Source: Lentilactobacillus parakefiri | Lineage (GTDB): Bacteria; Bacillota; Bacilli; Lactobacillales; Lactobacillaceae | DNA: 64,000 bases | Reading direction: 5' to 3' | Assembly: GCF_002157585.1 (NCBI RefSeq) | Contig: NZ_BDGB01000079.1 | Span: 62,001-126,000, forward strand | Shown: piece after piece, positions 1 to 10,661 of the stretch | How positions within the stretch are numbered: position 1 is the first letter of the stretch | How the letters are laid out: the number at the start of each line of letters is the position of its first letter | Program-made: the position numbers and the translations under genes | Notes under the pieces: model-generated | Told to the model about the DNA's origin: nothing | The model's input: only the letters and a program-made list of their open reading frames with translations | Databases searched by the model: none

Positions 1-719
1 TTTGGGTTGACATTGCCGCTTTGGCACTTGGAATTGTGGCCATCTCTGAAATATTAGTGATGAAGAAAAAATTGTTGATTTCTCCGGAATCAATCATTGC
101 CTATTTAGGTGTCTGTTCACTTATTCTTCCAGATGCCTGGACGAGGGTGTTACCCGGATACATCAATCAAAACTTTGTTTTCTTTTTGTTTGTCCTGATG
201 CTTTTGCTGCAAACCGTTTTGAGTAGGAACCTATTTTCGTTTGATGATGCGGGTGTCATTGCCTTGGGGATGCTGTACATTGGTATGGGATTTCACTATT
301 TTGTCGCTGCTCGGGGAGTTTCACTGACAGTCTTGCTGTACGCGTTATTTATTGTTTGGGTAACCGACAGCGGGGCATATATTTTTGGCCGGATGTTTGG
401 TAAACACAAGCTGGCACCGAGGATCAGTCCCAACAAGACTTGGGAAGGATCAATTGGCGGCTCGCTTGCAGCAACCATTTTGTGTACCGCATTTGTTGCA
501 TTCTACCCAATAACTGGGCATTCACTCTTGCAAATGTTCATCTTCACGATTATTCTCTCTATAGCTGGTCAATTCGGTGACCTCATTGAGTCTGCATTAA
601 AACGTTATTATGGTGTTAAAGATTCAGGTAAGATTTTACCAGGGCATGGCGGTATCTTGGACCGGTTCGACAGTTTGCTTTTCGTTTTACCAATGCTTCA
701 TTTACTGAGCGTTATTTAG
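1..719 (+). CDS. cdsA: Phosphatidate cytidylyltransferase (5'-truncated by window edge)
   Basis: Makes CDP-diacylglycerol from CTP and phosphatidic acid, the branch point of phospholipid synthesis, in the membrane. The reading frame is open from the first bases, so the start lies before the window; about 238 residues are visible of a family usually near 260. Several hydrophobic segments run through the protein. The C-terminal family signature is clear: SALKRYYGVKDSG followed by LPGHGGILDRFD. It is followed 21 bp later by rseP, the usual order in Firmicutes (uppS-cdsA-rseP-proS). Identification is confident. Confidence 0.95.
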   Translation, partial: WVDIAALALGIVAISEILVMKKKLLISPESIIAYLGVCSLILPDAWTRVLPGYINQNFVFFLFVLMLLLQTVLSRNLFSFDDAGVIALGMLYIGMGFHYFVAARGVSLTVLLYALFIVWVTDSGAYIFGRMFGKHKLAPRISPNKTWEGSIGGSLAATILCTAFVAFYPITGHSLLQMFIFTIILSIAGQFGDLIESALKRYYGVKDSGKILPGHGGILDRFDSLLFVLPMLHLLSVI

Positions 720-740
720 TTCTTAGGAGGAAAGTGTCAC

Positions 741-2015
741 TTGATAACTACAATTATTGTTTTCATAATCGTCTTCGGTATTCTTGTGATCTTTCATGAG
801 TTTGGCCACTATATCACCGCTCAGCGCTCGGGCATTTTGGTCCGGGAGTTTTCTGTCGGAATGGGGCCAAAAGTGTTTTATTATCGGAAAAACAGTACAA
901 CGTTTACCCTGAGACTGCTACCTTTGGGTGGTTACGTTCGGATGGCAGGAGAAGCTGACGATGGTGAAGATGAATTAAAACCCGGAACTCCGGTTACCCT
1001 CCAACTAAATGATGGCGGGGTTGTCACTTCAATCAACACCAGCAATAAGCATTCACTTTTCCAGGGGATTCCGCTGACAATCACCGATACCAACCTTGAC
1101 GACAATTTGTATGTCAAAGGATATGAAAATGGTGATGAATCTCAGATTAAATCATATCCAGTTGATCACGACGCAACGATTATTGAAAAAGATGGGACCG
1201 AGCTTCAGATCGCACCGAGGGATGTTCAATTTCAGTCGGCCTCGTTACCTAATCGAATGTTAACAAATGTCGCTGGGGTGTTTAACAATTTACTGCTTGC
1301 GATTTTGGTCTACACAATTTTAGGCTTTGTCCAAGGTGGCGTTGCCTCAAATACCAATAAAATTAACGTGTTACCCACTGACTCTGTTGCTCGGAGTGCG
1401 GGTGTTAAATCCGGCGACCGAATTGTCGCTGTTGATGGTCATAAGACGACTGACTGGCAAGATTTGACCGTTCAGATTCGCTCCAAAGCAGACAAACAAA
1501 TTTCTGTGAAGATTCAGCGAGAAGGTCAGGATAAAGTTTTATCCATGAAACCAAAATCTCAGACCTCTGGTGGCCAAAAGTCAGGTTTCATTGGTATCAC
1601 TCAGACGATGGATACCAGTTTTAAAGCCAAAATTCTTTCTGGATTTACGACGACTTGGACAGTTGCCAAACAGCTGTTTGGCGCCCTTTGGAGCATGGTC
1701 AGCGGTCACTTTAGTTTAAATGATTTGGGTGGGCCGGTTGCAATTTTTGCCACCACTTCACAGGCTGCCAAGATGGGGCTTTCAGGGGTATTGAACTTCC
1801 TGGCCTTCCTCTCGTTAAACCTGGCAATCATCAACCTGATTCCAATCCCAGGGCTTGACGGGGGTAAGCTCATCTTGAACATTTTAGAAGCAATCAGAAG
1901 AAAGCCCGTTTCTCAAACCACCGAAACGATTATCACTTTGATTGGTTTTGCATTCTTGATGCTGCTTATGATTTTGGTTACCTGGAATGATATTGAGAGA
2001 TACTTTTTACATTAA
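741..2015 (+). CDS. rseP: RIP metalloprotease, site-2 protease family
   Basis: Intramembrane zinc protease (RasP/RseP/Eep family) that cleaves membrane-bound anti-sigma factors, signal-peptide remnants or peptide pheromones. 424 aa from a TTG start with a strong AGGAGG site. The first membrane segment carries the zinc motif HEFGH (residues 19-23). A PDZ domain lies around residues 190-270 (GVKSGDRIVAVDG). The second active-site motif, NLIPIPGLDGGKL, is in a late membrane segment. The N-terminal part contains a hydrophilic insertion of about 80 residues between HEFGH and the PDZ domain. Probably co-transcribed with cdsA and proS. Confidence 0.95.
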   Translation: MITTIIVFIIVFGILVIFHEFGHYITAQRSGILVREFSVGMGPKVFYYRKNSTTFTLRLLPLGGYVRMAGEADDGEDELKPGTPVTLQLNDGGVVTSINTSNKHSLFQGIPLTITDTNLDDNLYVKGYENGDESQIKSYPVDHDATIIEKDGTELQIAPRDVQFQSASLPNRMLTNVAGVFNNLLLAILVYTILGFVQGGVASNTNKINVLPTDSVARSAGVKSGDRIVAVDGHKTTDWQDLTVQIRSKADKQISVKIQREGQDKVLSMKPKSQTSGGQKSGFIGITQTMDTSFKAKILSGFTTTWTVAKQLFGALWSMVSGHFSLNDLGGPVAIFATTSQAAKMGLSGVLNFLAFLSLNLAIINLIPIPGLDGGKLILNILEAIRRKPVSQTTETIITLIGFAFLMLLMILVTWNDIERYFLH

Positions 2016-2045
2016 GTAAGTTAACTTCGAAGGAGAACCTTATAA

Positions 2046-3755
<1,710 letters not shown>

Positions 3756-3803
3756 TGATGTCGTAACTAATTAATATAGACGTATGTTTTCGTCACTTCT
3801 AAA

Positions 3804-3840
3804 CTGGTTGGACCAAAACTTGGGTTTTGTGTCCAGCCAG
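3804..3840 (+). terminator. Stable hairpin between proS and polC
   Basis: A 15-bp stem pairs 3804-3818 with 3825-3840, with one bulged T at 3830, one G-T pair and a 6-nt loop (CTTGGG). It is followed by a weak T-rich stretch (TTGTTGT) and 20 nt later by T6. It could be a leaky terminator or a processing site that lowers polC relative to proS. No convincing separate polC promoter was seen. Confidence 0.5.
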
Positions 3841-3878
3841 TTGTTGTAAAACCGTTATTTTTTGGAAGAGGTATTGTG

Positions 3879-6800
3879 ATGAGTTTGGATCGAAACCAAT
3901 TATTTGAAAAGTTGCTTGAACAGCTTCAATGGACACAGGCAAATCAACTGCCTTATTTTAAGGATGCTAAAATTGATCGCTTGGAAGTTCACAAACAAAG
4001 TCAGCGGTGGCAGTTCGATATTTCACTTCCACGAATCCTACCATTTGAGGTTTTCAACGATTTTAATGCCAGACTGCAGTCGGCGTTTAAGGAAATTGCT
4101 GACGTTTCGCTGAATATTTCGGCGGAAAATGACACCTTTACAGAACAGTTGCTTCGACAATACTGGCAGTGGGTCGTGCCACATAGTGGTGTTACGTCGC
4201 CCTTAATGAAGGAGTTGTGCGCGGATAAGTTCCCATCCATTGTTGATTCACGGGTAGAGTTTGTCGCTGAAAATGATATTGTCAAAGACTTCATGACCAA
4301 TACGGCCTTGGGGCCTATTGAAGAGGCCTTTCAGCGGGCGGGATTCCCTGATTTTACGATTCACACGATTGTCGATGAAAGTTCTTCTCAGCAAAATATC
4401 CAAGCCTTAAAAAAGAAGAATGAAGCGGCCAACGCAGAACTGGTCAAAAAGGCCAATGAAGCGATCAAGGAAAATGCCCAAACCCACCCCAAGAGCAGCT
4501 CTGGTGGCGGCAAATCAACCATTGGTCGACGAATCAAAGACGATTTACCCGTCATGAAGATGGAAGAAATTGTTGAAGAGGAGCGGTCAGTCGTTGTTTC
4601 TGGCTACATTTTCGATAAAGAAATCAGAGCATTACGATCTGGGCGCCAACTGTTGATGCTGAAGATCACGGACTACACGTCATCGATTCAGGTGAAGAAA
4701 TTTTCAAATAAAGGCGAGGAGGCTTTATTTGAGGGCATTAACGAAGGCGACTGGGTGAAGGTTCGCGGAAGCGTTCAAGAGGATAATTACTCCCATGAAC
4801 TTACTTTAAATGCCTACGACATTAAGCCAGTTAAAACCGTTAGCCGTCAAGATACAGCCGATGATGACAAGAAACGCGTTGAGCTGCATCTGCATACAAC
4901 CATGAGCCAAATGGATGCAACCAATAATATTGCCGATTTTGCCAAACAGGCCAAGCATTTCGGGCAAAAGGCGCTGGCAATTACTGACCATGCGGGTGTC
5001 CAGGGATTTCCAGACGCTTTTCATGCCGGCCAGAAGAATGACATTAAAATGCTCTACGGTGTCGAAATCAATTTGGTCGATGATGGTGTGCCAATTACCT
5101 ATAATGACAAACATGTTCCCCTCAAGGACGCGACCTACGTTGTTTTTGATACTGAAACGACCGGCCTATCAGCCATTTATGATCGGGTTATCGAGCTTTC
5201 AGCGGTCAAGATGCAGAATAGCAACGTTATCGCGCAATTTGAAGAGTTCATCGATCCGGGCTTTCATTTGTCCGAACGAACGACGAATCTGACCTCAATT
5301 ACCGATGAAATGGTTCATGGCTCGAAATCCGAGGAAGAAGTATTCAAACTATTCCGGGAATTTTGCGGTGATGCGATTGTGGTTGGTCATAACGTCACGT
5401 TTGATATGGGATTCATGAATACCGGCTACGTTCGTCACGGCATGCACGAGATGCAAAATCCAATCATTGATACGTTGACGTTAGCCAGATTTCTGTATCC
5501 CAATTTACGAGGCTACCGACTGAATACTTTAGCTAAAAAGTTTGACGTTAGTCTGGAACACCATCACCGGGCAATTTATGATGCTGAAACCACTGGTCAC
5601 TTAAACTATCTCTTTTTAAAGGATGCTGAAGATCGTTATGGGATTGCCTATCATGATGAACTAAATGACCACATGACTGATAATGACGCCTACCGACATG
5701 CCCGGCCCTCTCACGCAATTTTGTTGGCCAAAACTCAGGCCGGCCTCAAAAATATGTTTAAAATCGTTTCATTATCAAATGTTGACTATTTCTACCGGGT
5801 GCCGCGGGTTCCCCGTACACAATTGAAAAAGTATCGAGATGGCTTGATTGTTGGTTCTGCCTGTTCATCAGGAGAGGTCTTTACGGCCATGATGCAAAAA
5901 GGCCTGGATGAAGCTCGCCAAAAGGCAGGTTTCTATGACTATCTTGAAGTGCAGCCCAAACGCGCTTATGCGCCGTTAATCGAATCTGGTTTGATCGCAG
6001 ATAATGAAAACCTCGAGCAAATTATCGGCAATATGGTCAAACTTGGTGATGAATTGAAAAAACCGGTCGTCGCGACCGGAGACGTGCATTATCTTAATCC
6101 ACAGGATTACATTTACCGGAAAATTTTGATTAACTCACAGGGTGGGGCCAATCCTTTGAACCGCCAGGAATTACCGGACCTACACTTCTTAACGACGGAT
6201 GAAATGCTGAATGATTTCAACTTTTTAGGCAAAGAGAAGGCCGAAGAAATCGTTGTTGATAATACGAATAGGATTGCCGACGAAATTGAAGATGTCCATC
6301 CTTTGAAGGATAAATTGTATACCCCACGAATGGAAGGGGCTGAGGATGAGATCAAGTCCCGGACAATGGACACCGCCCACGCTTGGTATGGCGATCCACT
6401 GCCAAAAATTGTCTCTGATCGGTTGGACAAAGAGCTAAAAAGTATTATCGGTAATGGCTTCTCAGTGATTTACTTAATTGCTCAACGATTGGTTGCCAAA
6501 AGTAACAAGGACGGGTACTTGGTAGGTTCCCGTGGGTCTGTTGGATCCAGTTTGGTAGCAACACTCACCGGAATTACGGAGGTCAATCCACTACCCCCAC
6601 ATTATCGTTGTCCGAATTGTCAGCACACCGAATTCTTCACTAAAGGTGAATACAGTTCCGGCTATGATTTGCCCCATAAAAAGTGTCCTGAATGTGGCAC
6701 GATGATGATCGGAGACGGTCACAACATTCCGTTCGAAACGTTCTTGGGCTTTACTGGAAATAAGGTTCCTGATATTGATTTAAACTTTTCTGGGGATTAC

Positions 6801-8198
6801 CAGCCAATCGCTCATAATTACACCAAGGTGTTATTTGGCGAGAAGAATGTTTTTCGTGCCGGAACGATTGGCACCGTGGCCGACAAGACGGCCTATGGCT
6901 ACGTCAAGGCGTACGAACGTGACAAGGGTGAAGTGTACCGGCAAGCTGAAGAAGATCGGCTGGCGAAAGGTGCGACCGGTGTCAAACGAACTACCGGTCA
7001 ACATCCAGCTGGAATCATTGTTGTCCCGGATTATATGGATATCTATGATTTCACACCGATTCAGTACCCAGCCGATGATCAGGATGCAGCTTGGCAAACG
7101 ACCCACTTCGATTTCCACTCGATTCATGATAATATTTTAAAAATCGATATTCTGGGTCATGATGATCCAACGATGATTCGGATGCTCCAAGATTTATCCG
7201 GAATTGATCCGAAAACGATTCCGATGGATGATCCTGGTGTGATGTCGATTTTCTCCAGTCCAAAAATCTTGGGAGTTACTGAAGATCAGATTCAATCCAA
7301 GACAGGCACGTTAGGCGTACCGGAGTTTGGAACTCGATTTGTCCGCGGCATGCTTGAGCAGACTCATCCAAGTAATTATTCCGAACTCCTTCAAATTTCT
7401 GGTCTCTCCCATGGGACCGATGTTTGGATCGGGAATGCCGATGAATTGATTAAGAATGGAACGGCCACCATCGCCAATGTGATTGGGTGCCGTGATAACA
7501 TTATGACCGACTTGATCAATTGGGGACTTGATTCCGAATTATCCTTCCAGATTATGGAAAGTGTTCGACATGGTCGTGGGATTCCCGATGATTGGCAAGC
7601 TGAAATGAAGAAAGCTAAGATCCCTGATTGGTATATTCAGTCATGTTTGAAGATTAAGTACATGTTTCCTCGTGCCCATGCGGCCGCTTATATTCTGATG
7701 GCGCTTCGAATTGCCTATTTCAAAGTCTACTTCCCAATGGTCTACTACGCTTCATACTTCTCCGTTCGAGCTGATGATTTTGATATTGTCTCGATGTGCA
7801 GGGGCAAAGAGGCCGTGAAAAATGCCATGCGGATGATTAATGATAAGGGAATGGAAGCTTCCACCAAGGAGAAGAATTTGCTGACCGTTTTGGAATTGGC
7901 CAACGAGATGCTCGAACGCGGCTACCAGTTCCAAATGGTTGATTTGGACAAATCTGACGCTAGTCAATGGTTGATTGACGGTGATAAATTGATTGCGCCG
8001 TTTAATTCTGTGCCAGGATTAGGACTGAACGTCGCCAAACAAATTGTGGCTGCCAGAGAAGACAAGCCGTTTATTTCTAAGGAAGACCTAGCCAAACGTG
8101 GCAAAGTTTCCAAGACTTTGATCGACTTCATGACCGAGAATAAAGTTTTGGCCGGCTTGCCTGATGAAAATCAGTTAAGTTTGTTTGACATAATGTAA
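3879..8198 (+). CDS. polC: DNA polymerase III alpha subunit, PolC type
   Basis: Main replicative DNA polymerase of low-GC Gram-positives, with built-in proofreading. 1439 aa from ATG 3879; a GTG directly in front (3876) is also possible, but spacing from the GGAAGAGG site favours ATG. Domains in order: N-terminal domain, OB fold (about 235-320), PHP domain starting at HLHTT (about 337), a 3'-5' exonuclease inserted into PHP (DTETTGLS near 423, [20 protein letters not shown]), the rest of PHP, and the polymerase core with a CPNC...CPEC zinc site (near 911) and [12 protein letters not shown] (near 965). The window also holds dnaE, giving the expected two-polymerase set. Confidence 0.98.
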   Translation: MSLDRNQLFEKLLEQLQWTQANQLPYFKDAKIDRLEVHKQSQRWQFDISLPRILPFEVFNDFNARLQSAFKEIADVSLNISAENDTFTEQLLRQYWQWVVPHSGVTSPLMKELCADKFPSIVDSRVEFVAENDIVKDFMTNTALGPIEEAFQRAGFPDFTIHTIVDESSSQQNIQALKKKNEAANAELVKKANEAIKENAQTHPKSSSGGGKSTIGRRIKDDLPVMKMEEIVEEERSVVVSGYIFDKEIRALRSGRQLLMLKITDYTSSIQVKKFSNKGEEALFEGINEGDWVKVRGSVQEDNYSHELTLNAYDIKPVKTVSRQDTADDDKKRVELHLHTTMSQMDATNNIADFAKQAKHFGQKALAITDHAGVQGFPDAFHAGQKNDIKMLYGVEINLVDDGVPITYNDKHVPLKDATYVVFDTETTGLSAIYDRVIELSAVKMQNSNVIAQFEEFIDPGFHLSERTTNLTSITDEMVHGSKSEEEVFKLFREFCGDAIVVGHNVTFDMGFMNTGYVRHGMHEMQNPIIDTLTLARFLYPNLRGYRLNTLAKKFDVSLEHHHRAIYDAETTGHLNYLFLKDAEDRYGIAYHDELNDHMTDNDAYRHARPSHAILLAKTQAGLKNMFKIVSLSNVDYFYRVPRVPRTQLKKYRDGLIVGSACSSGEVFTAMMQKGLDEARQKAGFYDYLEVQPKRAYAPLIESGLIADNENLEQIIGNMVKLGDELKKPVVATGDVHYLNPQDYIYRKILINSQGGANPLNRQELPDLHFLTTDEMLNDFNFLGKEKAEEIVVDNTNRIADEIEDVHPLKDKLYTPRMEGAEDEIKSRTMDTAHAWYGDPLPKIVSDRLDKELKSIIGNGFSVIYLIAQRLVAKSNKDGYLVGSRGSVGSSLVATLTGITEVNPLPPHYRCPNCQHTEFFTKGEYSSGYDLPHKKCPECGTMMIGDGHNIPFETFLGFTGNKVPDIDLNFSGDYQPIAHNYTKVLFGEKNVFRAGTIGTVADKTAYGYVKAYERDKGEVYRQAEEDRLAKGATGVKRTTGQHPAGIIVVPDYMDIYDFTPIQYPADDQDAAWQTTHFDFHSIHDNILKIDILGHDDPTMIRMLQDLSGIDPKTIPMDDPGVMSIFSSPKILGVTEDQIQSKTGTLGVPEFGTRFVRGMLEQTHPSNYSELLQISGLSHGTDVWIGNADELIKNGTATIANVIGCRDNIMTDLINWGLDSELSFQIMESVRHGRGIPDDWQAEMKKAKIPDWYIQSCLKIKYMFPRAHAAAYILMALRIAYFKVYFPMVYYASYFSVRADDFDIVSMCRGKEAVKNAMRMINDKGMEASTKEKNLLTVLELANEMLERGYQFQMVDLDKSDASQWLIDGDKLIAPFNSVPGLGLNVAKQIVAAREDKPFISKEDLAKRGKVSKTLIDFMTENKVLAGLPDENQLSLFDIM

Positions 8199-8243
8199 AA
8201 GCCGCCCAAAAAATTCTCAGTTGTTGGTCAAAACGTGCTCGCC

Positions 8244-8272
8244 TTGTAATGAATCGACGGATATGTTATAGT
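8244..8272 (+). promoter_or_regulatory. Predicted promoter of the rimP-nusA-infB operon
   Basis: TTGTAA (8244-8249), a 17-nt spacer and TATAGT (8267-8272) form a reasonable sigma-A promoter. Transcription would begin near 8279, only about 20 nt before the leader hairpin. Confidence 0.55.
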
Positions 8273-8296
8273 TAGTTTACTAAATAACTTGTAAGG

Positions 8297-8323
8297 GAGT
8301 GAGCAGAAATGCTCGCTCTTTTT
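8297..8323 (+). terminator. Leader attenuator in front of rimP
   Basis: A 9-bp stem (8297-8305 with 8310-8318, one G-T pair) closed by a GAAA tetraloop and followed by TTTTT. It lies downstream of the predicted promoter and 27 nt before the rimP start, so it acts inside the operon's own leader. In Bacillus subtilis the homologous operon is known to be autoregulated by NusA-dependent termination in the rimP leader; the same control is inferred here. Confidence 0.65.
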
Positions 8324-8350
8324 AATGGATAATTTTTAGGAGGCCTATTT

Positions 8351-8824
8351 TTGAGCAATGTTGTTGAAACGGTCAAACAAGTTGTTGAACCAATCTTAGA
8401 AAACCACTCGTTTTACTTATTCGATGTTGAATTTGTAAAAGAGAACAAAAGCTGGTATTTGCGGGTTTATATTGATAAAAAAGGTGGCATTACCATTGAC
8501 GATTGTGTCTTGGTTAGCGATGAGTTAAGCGAAAAACTGGATGCGATGGATCCCGATCCAATCCCCCAAGCTTATTTCCTGGAGGTTTCATCTCCCGGAG
8601 CGGAGCGACCACTTAGAAACGATGAGGAACTCAAACAAGCAACGGGTGAGTACATTCATGTTTCCCTCTATCAAAACCTTAATGGTAATAAAACATTTGA
8701 GGGCACTCTCAAGTCAGTCGATGATGACAACTTGGTGCTTCAAAATGATAAGTGGGGCAAGCAGGATACGTTAGAAATACCGCGGAACTTAATTGCTAAA
8801 GCGCGGCTTGCAATTCAATTTTAG
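8351..8824 (+). CDS. rimP: Ribosome maturation factor RimP
   Basis: Needed for maturation of the 30S ribosomal subunit. 157 aa from a TTG start behind TTTTTAGGAGG. The two-domain RimP layout is recognisable: N-terminal alpha/beta domain with [11 protein letters not shown] and [14 protein letters not shown], then the [13 protein letters not shown] motif leading into the C-terminal SH3-like barrel. First gene of the rimP-nusA-ylxR-ylxQ-infB-rbfA operon; nusA follows 17 bp later. Confidence 0.95.
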   Translation: MSNVVETVKQVVEPILENHSFYLFDVEFVKENKSWYLRVYIDKKGGITIDDCVLVSDELSEKLDAMDPDPIPQAYFLEVSSPGAERPLRNDEELKQATGEYIHVSLYQNLNGNKTFEGTLKSVDDDNLVLQNDKWGKQDTLEIPRNLIAKARLAIQF

Positions 8825-8841
8825 TCAAAGGAGACACAATA

Positions 8842-10032
8842 ATGAGTAAAGAACTTTTAGGAGCGCTGTCTGCTCTGGAAGAAGAAAAGGGCATCAAAAA
8901 AGAGGTTGTCATTGAAGCCTTGGAAGCCGCGTTAGTTTCGGCATACAAACGAAATTACGGTCAAGCTCAAAATGTCGAAGTTTCATTTGACGACAAAAAG
9001 GGTGAGATGCACGTTTACGCTGTCAAGACGGTGGTTGACGATGTTGTTGATGATCAACTTCAGGTGTCTCTTGATGATGCCCTTGAAATTAACAAAGGTT
9101 ATGAATTAGGGGACGAAATCAAATTCGAAGTGACTCCACAGAACTTTGGGCGAATTGCTGCTCAAACCGCTAAGCAAGTGATCATGCAGCGGGTTCGTGA
9201 AGCCGAACGAGAAAACGTCTTTGATGAATATTCTAAGTATGAAGATGAATTGGTGACCGGAACCGTTGAGCGCCAGGATACCCGTTTTGTTTACGTTAAT
9301 CTGGGAAAAGTTGAAGCCGTTATGGGTTCCAAAGACCAGATGCCTAACGAGGTCTATCGCCCACAGGATCGCATTAAGGTTTATGTCACTAAGGTTGAAA
9401 ATGCTACTAAAGGACCCCAGGTCTTTGTCAGCCGAACAGCGACCGGGATGCTCAAACGGTTATTTGAACAAGAAGTTCCCGAGATTTATGATGGAACTGT
9501 GGAGATCGTCTCAATTGCCAGAGAAGCCGGTGACCGGGCCAAAGTTGCCGTTCGTTCAAATAACACCGATATCGATCCAGTCGGAACTGCGGTTGGACCA
9601 AGGGGGCAGCGGGTTCAGACCATTGTTAACGAACTCCACGGCGAAAACATGGATATTGTGGAATGGGATGAAGATGATGCTTCTTACATCGCTAACTCAC
9701 TGAATCCAGCTGAGGTAATCGATGTTATCTTCGATGACGACAATGAACGTGCCTGCACGGTGATTGTTCCGGATTATCAGTTGTCACTGGCCATTGGTAA
9801 AAAGGGTCAAAATGCCCGCCTGGCAGCCAAATTGACTGGCTTTAAGATTGATATTAAATCAGAAACCGAAGCCAAAGAATTCCTTGCCAATAAGGCCGCT
9901 GCCAAAGATGATGATGCTGAAACCGCATCCGATGAGGGTGATCAAACAGATGAGCCCACGGAGGATGCTTCTGCAGATAGTGCGGATGTCAATTCCAACC
10001 CTGATGAGTCGAACGAGGATACGCAGGACTAA
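8842..10032 (+). CDS. nusA: Transcription termination/antitermination protein NusA
   Basis: RNA-polymerase-binding factor that promotes pausing and intrinsic termination. 396 aa. The N-terminal polymerase-binding domain covers about 1-125, the S1 domain about 130-200 (VTGTVERQDTRFVYVNLG), and KH1 and KH2 follow (AVGPRGQRVQTIVNEL; LAIGKKGQNARLAAKLTG). The last about 45 residues form a very acidic, probably disordered tail rich in Asp, Glu and Ser. It lacks the extra acidic repeats of E. coli NusA. It may feed back on the leader hairpin upstream of rimP. Confidence 0.97.
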   Translation: MSKELLGALSALEEEKGIKKEVVIEALEAALVSAYKRNYGQAQNVEVSFDDKKGEMHVYAVKTVVDDVVDDQLQVSLDDALEINKGYELGDEIKFEVTPQNFGRIAAQTAKQVIMQRVREAERENVFDEYSKYEDELVTGTVERQDTRFVYVNLGKVEAVMGSKDQMPNEVYRPQDRIKVYVTKVENATKGPQVFVSRTATGMLKRLFEQEVPEIYDGTVEIVSIAREAGDRAKVAVRSNNTDIDPVGTAVGPRGQRVQTIVNELHGENMDIVEWDEDDASYIANSLNPAEVIDVIFDDDNERACTVIVPDYQLSLAIGKKGQNARLAAKLTGFKIDIKSETEAKEFLANKAAAKDDDAETASDEGDQTDEPTEDASADSADVNSNPDESNEDTQD

Positions 10033-10050
10033 TTTTTAGGAGGCGATTTT

Positions 10051-10350
10051 TTGAAAAAGCGAAAAATTCCAATGCGTAAAGATATCGTAACTGGTGAAAT
10101 GGCGCCCAAAAAAGAATTAGTTAGAATTGTCCGTGACTCAGACGGCCACGTTTCAATCGATGAAACTGGGAAGAAATCCGGCCGTGGCGCTTATATTTCA
10201 ATTAACGTTGATATTGCCCGCAAAGCCAAAGCTGAACACACCTTTGAAAAAGTATTTTCAACAACTTTGGATGACAACTTTTATGACGATCTGATTGCCT
10301 ATGTTGACCATAAGCAAGCCCGAAAAGAGTTGTTCGAAGATGGACAATAA
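10051..10350 (+). CDS. ylxR: YlxR family RNA-binding protein
   Basis: 99-aa small basic protein of the YlxR (DUF448) family. TTG start with TTAGGAGGCG upstream. Family features: KKRKIPMRKDIVTGEMAPKKELVRIVR at the N-terminus (longest exact motif MRKDIVTGEM) and GKKSGRGAYISI in the middle. It sits between nusA and infB as in most Firmicutes and overlaps the next gene by 11 bp. A nucleic-acid-binding or transcription-regulating role has been proposed for the family; the sequence alone does not show which. Confidence 0.93.
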   Translation: MKKRKIPMRKDIVTGEMAPKKELVRIVRDSDGHVSIDETGKKSGRGAYISINVDIARKAKAEHTFEKVFSTTLDDNFYDDLIAYVDHKQARKELFEDGQ

Positions 10351-10657
10351 TCAGGCAATTTTGAATTTCTTGGGTCTGGCACGGCGAGCAAGTAAAATTA
10401 TTTCCGGCCAGGATATGCTGTTGTCAAAAATCCGTAGTGGTAAGATTTTCTTCTTGTTTATTGCGGAAGACACCGGTAAAGCAACCCAAAAGAAGTTTAA
10501 CGATAAGTCAAATTACTATCATATACCCGTGAATAACAGTTACACTAAAGCAGTACTTAGTGAAGCAATTGGAATGAAACGAACCATTATTGGTATTTCT
10601 GATCGGGGTATGGCAAAAAAATTGGTTGAATTAACCGATAACAATAAAGGAGAGTGA
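10340..10657 (+). CDS. ylxQ: YlxQ, L7Ae-family ribosomal/K-turn binding protein
   Basis: 105 aa from ATG 10340, which overlaps the end of ylxR; a longer frame to 10295 exists but would add residues unlike the family. The start [19 protein letters not shown] followed by [13 protein letters not shown] is typical of the L7Ae-like YlxQ proteins, which bind kink-turn RNA. It lies between ylxR and infB in the translation/transcription operon. Physiological target unknown. Confidence 0.92.
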   Translation: MDNNQAILNFLGLARRASKIISGQDMLLSKIRSGKIFFLFIAEDTGKATQKKFNDKSNYYHIPVNNSYTKAVLSEAIGMKRTIIGISDRGMAKKLVELTDNNKGE

Positions 10658-10661
10658 TTAT

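Noticed and set aside
4806-7263. Several antisense open frames of 60-105 codons inside polC
   Set aside because: No ribosome-binding sites; PolC is intact and fully conserved over the same bases.
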